Source: Hymenolepis diminuta (taxonomy: Eukaryota; Platyhelminthes; Cestoda; Cyclophyllidea; Hymenolepididae). From it: a DNA stretch of 64,000 nucleotides. The notes below the pieces were generated by a model. The model searched no databases, was not told the origin of the DNA, and saw only the letters and a program-made list of their open reading frames with translations. The position numbers and the translations under genes were made by a program. Shown here one piece after another: positions 15,001 through 27,000 of the stretch. The stretch spans positions 2,178,550 to 2,242,549 of the forward strand of contig CAADRB010000020.1 in the NCBI GenBank assembly GCA_900708905.1. The letters run 5' to 3'. The first letter of the stretch is position 1. Each line of letters starts with the position of its first letter.

Positions 15001-18000
15001 ACTCCCAATAAATTTCAGAGCATAAATTATAAATCAGCGAAGAAACTGATTACATCTGTTCGATAGGTACCGTGTGGTATTCCGTGCCTGAAGAGGTTGT
15101 TTATCACGGAATATTAACCAATAGCCTGTAAAATCTTGACTTTACCCTCTCTGTAGGGGAGGGTCATCTAATTAATTACTTTAGCAGCAATTAACCGCAC
15201 TTGAATTAGATCCAAGAGAATTGTGTGAATAGATCCGCACTCAAGAAACCCTCACACTTACTCTTCAAGACGTAGATATAGGGGAAAAGGAGAAGGGGAA
15301 TGCATGGATCCACTGCTCTCGCGTCGCGCATATAATATCAATAAAGGAGCAACGTAGGACTAGTGGTCTGTGATAAACGGAGTAGGAATGAAGCGTGCAA
15401 AATCGGATTACAAAAAAGCATGTAATAAGTAATAAAATTTAGTTAGGGAATACTATAGGGAAAGAATGAATAGGATAAGGACTTGGACTTATGATAAAAA
15501 GAAATTAGAAACATACAGACCAAATTAGAGGTTAACTAAGAAGTCTGAAATAATCAATTAAGCAAAATATTCAGATTGAGAGGCCATCGTTAATTTAATA
15601 GGTGATACTTGCATTAAGTTTACCGACAATATAAATTTATTTGATGCTGCCCCGCAGCATCCGTTATTCACTAAGTTGAAATTTCCATTATTTCAGCTTG
15701 GCGCGGCTGTGGACAGATGTATGTTCCTCTTCAAGTTCACTTCTCTTGTCGACATAATCACTATTTGCGGATCCTTCGTTGCAGCATTTCAACCTCGCTA
15801 TCATCTTGGCAAGTTAAATTATGGCCATCGTGATTTCCTTTTTTGACTAATCAAAAGTTATATCCAACAATTTACCCATGTTACCTTAGTTTCTAGTGAA
15901 TTTCATCTCAATGAATACAAAATGAGCTTTTAGTATTGAAATATCTTATGTTTCCCTGACCTTATTGGCTTGAAACCCGCAACTGATTATATGTCTAATG
16001 CTTCCAAGTCCATTTAACTTAGACAGACAGAAGTCATCCTGAAGTTACCTTTCGAAGAAATCGCATTCTACCACCCCTATTGACGGCCATTTGACCCTTT
16101 ACAGCATTGATCTCATAGACCTCTGACTTGACAGGAGTGCACGTTGAAAGCTGGGCGACTAGCGCTCATTTTCTGATAGAAATGCCCCTAGAGCTTGAAA
16201 TGACGATACTGAGGCTTCCCAACGTTAGAATCGGAATGTCTCACCATCAACAATGATATTTCACAATTTTGAGTAAATACAACGCGTACAGAAATGCTTA
16301 ATGAGGAACATTCACAAATGAAATAGAATGTGAACAATACCACTTGACTCAAGAGTAAAGCATAAATTTTGTCAAGGTAAAATATTTTAGCTAATATCAG
16401 CTGGTTTTTCTGATCCATAAAAAGAGATAACGACATAGCAAGCTTGAAATCATTTATGAAACTTTCGGGTGTATTCTGGCAGTTGAACTTAAAGTGGTGA
16501 AATAACCCCGATTTCGTACTGTCTACCTTACTTCCCTTTCCTTCTTTCCCTATTGAGCAATTAACTGTTTCCTGGATTTTCCATTATTAAAAATGGCAAA
16601 TATCCCTTTATTTGTGATGGCTAAATATGATAAAACTCATTGAATTATTAATCTTACGTTCGACTATCTAATTCAAAACAATCCTTATTTTCAAGCCGTC
16701 ATTAGGTCAACTCTCTATGCATTTTCCAGAATTTCCTTTTATTCGCATTCTCCACGATAATACCTCAGTTTTTCCGTCCACGAAGTTGGAGCGACTTCAT
16801 TTTATGTCCCTATGACGCATAACCCCTGTCTTACATGTCTAAACGCGTCCATCGATTTCCCCTCTTTTCTATAATCGCCTCGCTTCAAATAAAATGGCAC
16901 ATCTGCGCTCATGCTCTGGTGTGACCTTACCCAAGTGACTCATAGAAAGCTACCCTTGTTTGTCCTAACACACACTGGTCAGTGCGGACTCCTACACGTC
17001 CTGTTCATCTCCTCTCTTCCTCAGCACGCTGCTCTCCCTCTCTCTTACTCATTGTGGCTTCCTTGAATACATGTTTGGTCTACTCAACTCTTGGTGTTCT
17101 GNNNNNNNNNNNNNNNNNGCTCTTACTCAAACAGCTACGAATTGGTTGTTGTAATTTGTTAGCTGCAAACCGTTGGCTGTTATCTAACTCCAACACCGTC
17201 ATTAGGTCAGAAAAGAATATTAAAATAATAAATGGACCTTTAATAAAATCGATTTTAGATTAAATTTTAATTTAATACTTTTCAAATGGTTTTACAGTTT
17301 AATTAATTGCCCCTCTAATAATTTTTTATATATTTCTTTTAAGACCTCGGGTTCCTGCGTGCACTGAATATCTTCAATTTCGGTGAAGTTCTCAACTACC
17401 TCGGTATTCTCTCCTCGAATCGCGTCATCGAAACTGTAGATGTTTTCTTCACCATGTTTGCCATGTGGATGCTTGCTAGTGGTCTCATTCACCTCGTAAC
17501 CTTTCTTCATTGAAAAAACCATCAATGTCATTTTTTCTGTAAAAATCCTATAATATTTTATCTTTTCTTGAAGATAATTCACGTGGGAGACTTTTGGAAG
17601 GAAGATCACAAAGCTGATACGTGGAGTTACCTCATATGCTGCTACTTCCTTCTGGTCACCATGTCAACAGTTGGATTTGGTGATTTCCATCCTGAAACCA
17701 CCATTGGTCGACTGTATATTTGCATTTTTATTCCGGTTGCAATTGTAAGTCTTGAAAATCAATATTCAAGTACATTTCGATTATAACGCATGATGTTAAA
17801 TCGAATTTGGTAATTGTCTGATTAATGCATCGATGATGCATCAGTTATCGGGATTACAAGTTCTATGGCAGCGGTGAGGGGAACGCCTAGTCTCTTAGGT
17901 TGTTTGAGCGATCAGGGGGGATGGCGTAACTCGAGTTTCTCATCAGGTTGGCCTCATGATGCTACCCGGGATGAGTATTTGAAAAAGCTAACGTAGATGG

Positions 18001-21000
18001 GCTTGGAGTTTTAATTTTTTGATTAAGGAACTAGTGACATTAATTAGCATAGTGCTACGTTGCCACTGAAGTTGACTCCGATCCGACTTTAAAAAAAGCC
18101 AAAGTATAGTCATTACAAAATAGTTTATAAAGTTTATATTATACTATTCACACTGACAATAATCGTCTAATATCGGTTCTATTTTAAGTCTTTTAAAGCT
18201 GGTTGTCAAAAGCTAAATGTCTGTATATTTCATATTAATGTTGCTAGTGTGGGGACGATTTATGTACCGCGTGGTGTTAAACTACATTGTCGACATCCAA
18301 GCAATTGTTAAAGTGGTGATCATAACGGATAATTTGGATTGGTCATTCCAATCAAATGACATTGAAAATGGGATAAATAACTAGTTAGTCGAATAAACGA
18401 ATTATTGACTTGGTCAACTTAAATTTCTGTTCCCAATTCCCAAAATTTCTGTGCTTATATTTCAATGTCAACATTCACCCATATATGATTCTTATCGATG
18501 ATGACTACTTGTTGATGCCACGACACAGTTAGTCTAATTGAATATTTTCGCTGCACTTAAGGAAAACTCAATCGCTCCATCTTTTAAGCTCTGGATTATC
18601 GATTGTTAGATTTCAACGTATGCATCTGGATATGTAAGACTACCACACAAGTAACTATCACTCCAATTATTGGCTAACCAGCCAGCAAACCATTTCCTTA
18701 GTATTCAATTCTGATAGGTACATTTATTTTCTTAGAAAAAGGCGTTGGTCGAGCTACAAGTCTCCACTATTCTTCTTCCCAGTGTCTGAGTATTTCCAGT
18801 TTTACAAAGTAGCAACTGGGGTAAAAAGACACTATTTTAGAGAGATTCTAAAAAGATATCATTTTCATAGACTTGAAAGGAAATAGATCTCACCATAAAA
18901 CTTTCTAAGGGCTACCAAGTTGATAGCTGTTTCTCCAAAATTTCAAAACGTTTGGAAGTGGAGTAGGAGACTGAAAATTTGTCTGAAATCCAATTCAGGA
19001 TGGTGAGAGATGAGAATAGGTGGACATCATTAAGCAGGTAGCAGAGGCAAAAATTGACATTACACGGAGTTTATTTGACTGTCTATCATCATTGACTTTG
19101 CAATGAAATCAGTAATATAGCTGTGGTGTAAAATGGGGTAGCCGGGCTGATTGATAGCACTCTCTGGTCTAATATGATTATAATTCGGGTTCCTTTTGCA
19201 CTTTAGGGTATCTTCGCAGTATTTGTACCCGAGATATTAAGCAAAGTCTCAGCAAGGAGCGAGCAATCTGATTCATATCAAACCCTGGTTGGACATCAGT
19301 AAGTTTTGTATCACTTGTAAACTTGTTACTGTGTATAACTGTCCATAGTCGTTAATTTCTGGTCTTTCTCAAAACAGTCTTTAAAAAGATTTACTGTGTA
19401 AAGGTGATCTGTCCTGAGTTATTTAAATATTTTTTTAGAATTTGGGAAGTCTTTAGATTCTCTGTAACCTCCGTTGTAGTTATAATTTTGTTGTCAGACA
19501 GGCGTGCTGAGCTACATTCACGACACCCCATTTTCCATCTCATGATATGAAATGCAGCGTTTCACTTACTATTTGCGATAAAGTTGGTGCTGGGTTATAG
19601 CTAACTTCAGACACGAAAAGAGAGAGCGAACAGAGGTTTGGCCATTCTAAGGCACTCGGTGGATAGCGTGGTTTAAACAGATCTTCATTTAGGCGCATTG
19701 TATAAATAAGGCAAGTAAACATTTAAGGGCGTAAAGTCTATAAGATGCAATGAAGATGGTAACAAGGACCACGAAGCACAAAGATTACAGATGGTGAGAG
19801 CAGGCGGCCATTTCCCACCGTGTCCGCCTAGCTTCACCTTAAGAAATAGAGACCGATGACAGTGTAGCCTGATCTAGCTAACGGCCACAATGAGCTCCCA
19901 GTTCGGGTTCCCCATTGATCCTCTATGCGTGCAGGCGTAGGTTGAGAGCCCATCTCTAACATGTTTGAGGCTTACAGCTCCATTAATTTTTTCTAATTAT
20001 TTGAACAAAAGGTTTCATCAATAGTTGATGTTTGAAGGTCTGCCTACCGCCAGACCGATGACATTTTTTTTCTAGATTAGTTGTTAAGACAACAGGATTA
20101 GGATGCACAGCACATTGATAAGACCAATGGGTGACTCAGAGACACCTGGGGAAATTCATCATTCTGTGGCTTTGAACTGTTTGTTTGAGTCCTCTCATTA
20201 TTATTTTCTTAATTCCCCCAAGAATTTATATTTGGCTTACTTTAACAGGAACATTGTACTCTGGTAATGAAAACTGATTAAACAATAATACATATGTGAG
20301 ACAATAGGCATTGGGAAAGTGAATGATGATCACCAATCTTTTCCAGTTTGTTTCTATGTTTTCCATTGACTTGTCACATATTAAGGCGTACTTACAAAAT
20401 TAACTGTCGAAATTCTTTGAGTAACAAATTTTACCTAATAATGGAACTAAGCGTAGATGATATTAGTGAATTTTCCGTCTTTCAACTGACTATATTTCAC
20501 TTTCATTTTCCTTCAAGACATGTTGTGGTTTGTGGACACTTCAACAATATCAGTCTCAGTGCTGTTCTTCGCGGCTTCTTCCACATTGAACATATCTCCA
20601 GACGCAATCTTGTGAACATGGTGATCCTTCGCGTGTAAGTTCCTATGTCAATTTCAAAATTATTACCATGAATAGATCACCGATCGATTTAGCTATGCGC
20701 GCAATCTTAACGAAATACAATGCCTGGGTAAAATACTTTCAAGGAACCCCGGCCGACCCTCAAGATTTAGCCCGAATCTGTTTCCGTAGCTCTGCAGGAG
20801 CTATGGTTCTTGCTACTCCCAATTCTTCGAATTCAGGAGATGAAGACGGAGCTAATATTATGCAAGCCATCGCTCTGAAAGCTCATTCCCAAAGAATCCG
20901 AGTTCTCGTGCAACTTCATCATTTCAAGAACAAGGTTAGTCTTCATATTTCTTAAATAAATAGTATTAATGTAGGCAACTTTTATGAGTTTCCCTTCTCC

Positions 21001-24000
21001 TTCTAGTGTCTCCTGGAAAATTTCCCACGATGGACATGTCGCAGCAAGGATATGGTCATCTGCATGGATGAACTAAAACTGGGTCTAATGGCTCTTAATT
21101 GTTTAGCCCCTGGCTTTTCTTCCATGGTTCTAAATCTTCTCAATGGTCACCGTCTCAAAAATGTCGGGAGACAGGTATAGTGAATTTTCTCCTTGAAATA
21201 GCTTATTTAGACTAAAAAGGAGAAGTGGCGACGTGAATATGAATACGGTGTCTCAATGGAGATCTATGATGTTAGTTTGAGTTATGAGTTTCACAATTTG
21301 TGTGCTCAAGAACTGACATTGTAAGTAATCATTATATATACAGCTATACATCGTATTCAGCTATCATATAAATAGAGGGTTTATATGACCTGTTTTTATC
21401 CCTCGAGATTCGCCTATGAGATATGGAACATTGTGATCTGTGCTCTCTACTGTGTTGAACCGGAGAAACCGAGTATTATTATCAATCCTGCTGGCTATAG
21501 AGATCTGAAAATCGATTCATTGACTACGAAAGCGATTGTCATTGCAACGAATTCGATAGTAGTCAACAAGTATGTTCGAATTAATAAAATGTTGGACTGA
21601 TTAAACGAATTTATTGTGCTATTGTTCACCGTTCTTTGTTTAGGATGAGGAATTATTGTACCAAGTGCAGAGCTCATGAAACGGGAGAAATTTGTCAATG
21701 CCCAGCACGACTACAGTTCTTCATTCAAGCTGCTGGACTTAAAAAAGGTGCCGAAATTTCGTGATATAAATAAGTAAAATTGTATTGTCTCGGTAATCAA
21801 TCATTAAGTTCTCCACTAATGTGATGAACTCAACGCTTTTATCGCTGATGTAGTGTTGTAAAATATTTTCCGTTCTCCCATACTATTTTCGCATCTGAAT
21901 AGGTTGTCCGTAAACAGTGTTTTATTGAATTCCTGTATTTATTTGCATACCTGGTTGGGTTTTCACTTAATGCAGATGTACATATCGATTTTATGCTGGT
22001 AAAAACATTTCATTATTCTTTGTTTCAATGCATTATAATGAGCTCTTCATTCTCCTGTTGTCAAACCCAATCGCCTTGCTATTCCCAAATCAAAACACAA
22101 CAGTTCTAAATCATTCACGTAAGTAACTCATTTAGATTGAGTATCAATGATAAAGGTTAGGCAAGATTTGCGACCGTAAAACCCACTACTGAACAAGGAC
22201 ATTGAGATTAGATGATATTATTCTTTTCTATATTCTGTATCTCAAATTCAATCATAAAAACTTTGAAACTCATGATAGCTGATAAAGCTCGTCGTAATCA
22301 CCACTAATAGTACGAAGCTTAGTCATCCGTATTCTCTGTAAACATTTGCATCTCCCATCCACGTTGCATTGTGTGGCTAAGTGCAATCATGTTCTCATGT
22401 ATCTAGTAATAGACAGAGTCGCATGTAATCTAACAAAGTATTCAGTTTTTCTATCTATGTTGTGTCGATGCTATCCTAAGTAGGTCTTCTAAATTTAGCA
22501 TGTTGGAGATAAGAGTTCTAGCAGGGTCACCAAATTGTTAGAGTTTAGATTAGCAGCTATCGCCAAACAGCAGACAATCACGGTACTAGTGATTTAGATG
22601 ATTGAGTCGAGAGTAAAGCAAAATTTATTAAATAGCAACAATTAAAAATCGCGAGAGAGAGAGAGAGTGGGTGAGAGAAAAAGAAGTTTAGGACGAGGAA
22701 CGATGGAGAGCGTGAGAGTGTTTGTACCACCAGTCATTTAATCGGTACGTTGTTGGGTTTTATAGGCGAAAACTGAGTTATCGAGAAAGAGATGAGCACA
22801 AATTCCCTATCAATATTCTCTTACTGAAGCTACTGAAAACAGTTCAAGCCACCGCAAATACGTGAAAAAGAATTTTCTATCAATACCAGTTAATAAATTT
22901 CTGGGAAACCTTTCAAGCATAAGAATGCGGTCTATTACCATGCCCATCGAAGGGAAGTGTTTTCTAGTCCTAATTTCGGACAGAGGTGAGATGTATAATG
23001 AGTCTTTTTGATGATAAAATCATATTCTGCTACTTCCCTCTTGACCAATATTAACTATAAATTTTGATCATAACAATGTGCAGCGATGTGATTCTTACCC
23101 TGACTTGGTTGGCATCAAATATTACGCAGTTAGTATGTACTTAAATTGATCTCTCCTTTTCACCAGCTTTACTTCTTATTGGTTTTATTAATTGTGGTAG
23201 ATTCATTCTCTAGGACTGTTTTCAACTTTCGCTGTATTCGACTACGCCTATAAGAATATGGGACTCAGCCTTGTATGGTACCAATTTTTACTTCTTCTTT
23301 AAGGCAGCGTCTTCTCTCTAGTATTTCCAATTCAGGAATGGAGTCATGGGGTAAGAGGAAAAATAAGAGAGGATTGAAATGACCCATTCAGGGAGGGTGT
23401 TTATGGGAGTTCCAAACCGCATTATGAGGCAGTAAGAGTGGAGTTGACAGTCTAGAATGCCCTTGTTTGCTTGATGAGTCTCCCATAAAAGTTAATGGAA
23501 TTTAGCAAATTTTTAAAAACATGAATTTTCAAGTTTTCCAGGTCCATTAGAACAAACGTTACCAATGCTTGATCTTGATGGAGGGGAATTATACTGGAGT
23601 CATTCAGACAAAAAAATTGCATTCTACCATCCCTATTGTTGGCCAGAATTAACCAGTGAGGTTGTCCGCCCACACCATTGGGATGGTCATTGATCTCACT
23701 ACCTCTGACTTGACAGACGTGTACGCTGACCACTACGCCATCAGTGCATAAACACTGAAGGTCGAAAAAATCAATATTGATGTTTGAAATCAATTTACTG
23801 TAATGAGAATGCTAGTAGACTATATTTTACTTTCGGATGTAAATAGAAAATAATTCTGAGAATGCTTTAAGGAACTCGTCAGGTATTAAAATGGAGTGAA
23901 GCTCGGGTAACCTGTCTTAATCCGACCTGTTTTTGATGAAGAAAAAACTCTATTCTCTTAAAAGATTTAGAATTTTTTATCAAGATACAAACACAACTGA

Positions 24001-27000
24001 TGTATGACTTCATGATATTGAAAACACTATCTGTTTTGTTAATGTTAGAAAGCTTAACTGAATATTTTCGGTGCACGCAAAAGAGACTCAAGCTTCATCT
24101 TTTGTGCACTTGATTATCGACCACTGAATTTCTAAATAAGACCACCAGAGTAGAACTCATCGCTAGAATTATTGGCTAACCAGGTAGCTACTTATTTATC
24201 ACATATTCAAACCTACATAAGTGAATTTATTTTCTTATTTGAGAAACCGCCGTTTTGAGCTACAGATCTTCTCTCTTCTTACCGGAGTCTGAGTGATTAT
24301 AGTTTTATTGAGGAACAACTGAACGTCAAAAAGTTAGATTAGTCAATTTTCCTTATTTATGGTAATTAACAAACTAAAACCCACTTTTATGACAAATGGT
24401 CAACTAGTAAATTAATTGGCCAGATCATCTATTGATTAATTACAAGAGTTTTGAATTAATAAAGTGGCAAAAGCTTCGATAAAAATGAGATATTTAAAGA
24501 TTCCATTACCGGGTTACTGTAAGATACATTTAAATTCTCATGTACAACCATCAGCCTTAAATAAACAATGACTGTGTTTACCAAATTTCGGTTTTCAAAA
24601 ATAGTCGTTACAATGACAGGTAAGACATTCGAAAAATGCGTGCTCCAATTTATTTGCAGTCTAAAATAAATTACATTCACTAATAATATAATTAAGGCGA
24701 ATTTTTTTCTCATTTCAATTTTACTTTCGTTTTCTAGAAAGAGAACATACCATTAGCGATGCGTCTGCATCTCAAATGCACGAGGATGTAGATGAGTAAG
24801 TAGAATTTAAGTTGAACTTCAAAATGTTAAAAAATTTTCCATTATTTGAATTTCAAAATAAAAATCGAATTTGTGCTCAAGTGCCCAACCATTATTTCTG
24901 ATAAAAAAATTAATTCTATCTGAGCACTGAATATTCATTGATGGTCTTTGAATCAGTATTGTTTAATTTGAAAAATGCAAATGTATTTTAATATATACTT
25001 CACCATATTGGGCTCTCGCAATAACCGGTTAGAGTTAGAGAAGCTGAAGAATAGTCTATGTATCGGAAGGTCAATAATCGATAAAAATACAGGAAACATA
25101 TATGTTGACTCATCAGGCAAACAAGAGTTATGAAAAACAGTGAGTGATAGGCTAGTGTTTAATGCAGATGTTTGATAACGAGAGCTGGCGTTGAAAGAAC
25201 TTTATCAATTTTATAATTATTAACTCCACTGATTGTGCTCCGGTGATGAGATGGGTAACGTACATGTCTGGTAAATCAAAGTTCTCGAGGTCAACTCTCA
25301 TCGGTGGGCATCCAACGATATGGGTAGACAACCCCGATGTTTGATTCTGATCAAAATGAAGGTTGATAGAAAGGGAGTTTTGTATAAGAGAGGCTCCAGG
25401 AGACCTATCCTCCACTTAAGTCAAGTTTGTTGTACACTCCTCTTCGTGGGCGGGGCCACTTAAATTAAACCAGTTACAGTACAGAACATCTGTAATTAGA
25501 TCAATCTGTTACAATAATCTTATTGATTTACAATAGGGAGGTCATGTCCGAGCCCTTCTCCAGCGATCCTCAAGAATCACCTCACGCTGTTGAAAGTGAT
25601 CCTGAAGTAGCGGCCGTAGTGGGATTAAATCGAGCTGGATCTGAAACTCTGCGCTCACTGAATTCCAAAGCGAAAACCACCTCTCGTTTCACTATTCATC
25701 CAAACTCAACGACGATTTTAACTAGTCGCAGTACCCACTTCGTTCGTGGAGGACTTCGCCAATCCATGGTCGCAAGCCTCAGTGAATCTTGTACAATACC
25801 CCACAGATCCTATGTGCCGAAATATTTCGACTCAACTGGATGCTTCCATTGGGTACCGGATACGCCTATTGAACGGGTTAAATTGGTATGTTCCTACATT
25901 GTAATTAGTTCATTTGCTTGTGCATGGACTAGTGCAGGCTTATATTTTTATCCTATAAATCGGTGGCAGAAAAATATAATGCTTATATTAAATCAAAATT
26001 TTAAAAAAAATTGTTCAGCTGTATTGTCTATTTTCTTCTCAGTTCATTCTCATTTATAATATTTCCACACGCAGATCAAGGCTTGACTATACATTGACTT
26101 AGAATGACTGAGATTTTGGGATTGGAATATACTTGCCGGAAAACTACACTATTCCCTTCTTGATTAAGCGTCCCATATTCTGCCATCATCCTAACCCCAA
26201 CTTACTCAAGATCATCCGGTCATGGGTTTCACTGAATAGATGCGACGTGTGTGTATCACTTATTATTACTCAGTTAAGAAAATCCGAATAGCCATTTTTA
26301 CCCGTAAAACTAGATAATGCTGGTAGATATCTTCTTTCTGAAGCACTGTATACTGAAGGCACCATATAGTGACAGCAAAAATATATTATTGAGAATATAT
26401 TTTCCAGATTTTAGGTTATCTCTTTGAACTTATTGTTTTAATATAACACTTCGTGGTTATTTATATAAACAAGGCTGCCACTATAAGATCTTTTGGTACA
26501 CAATAAAATTGCATATAGCTACAGGCTTGAAATATTAAGGAGGATGAAGGCAAGATGGTTATCTATTTAGAATAACGCGAACTTTTGTATAGCTTAGGTT
26601 GATTGACCTCCTGATGAGAGCCTGTGAATCCTGTTTAGTTATACTGAAGAAATATTCGATTCGGCGTTTTGACAATCATACAACAGAGAAACCTCAGAGT
26701 GTGAGGACGAGTATATGCGACCTTAAACGAGAGTGTAGGCTATCTCGTTCATAAAATTACAAACACGAATTAGTCATAAATCATCCTTATAGTTAAAAGA
26801 GTGTCAGTCTCCTCCAGGCTGTAAAGTGGTGACTTCACTGTTTACATTCATTGAGGAATATTGACTGGTGTCAGGTTAGTAAAATGAGTTTGGAAAGATG
26901 TAGATTGGAATAAATCTCGGCTTATAGCCCGCATTTAACCCACCATCTAAATGATTTAATTCGTTTCCAAAATGTATAAGTAACTGCATCCTAAAGGAGC

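Noticed and set aside
19850..19925. tRNA-like sequence with a GTTCGGGTTCC box B
   Set aside because: No paired acceptor stem and no good box A at the right spacing; not called as a tRNA gene.
21211..21220. Alternative acceptor for Slo exon 12 at 21220
   Set aside because: It also keeps the frame, but the preceding AAAAAG lacks a pyrimidine tract; TTTAG at 21210 is the better site.
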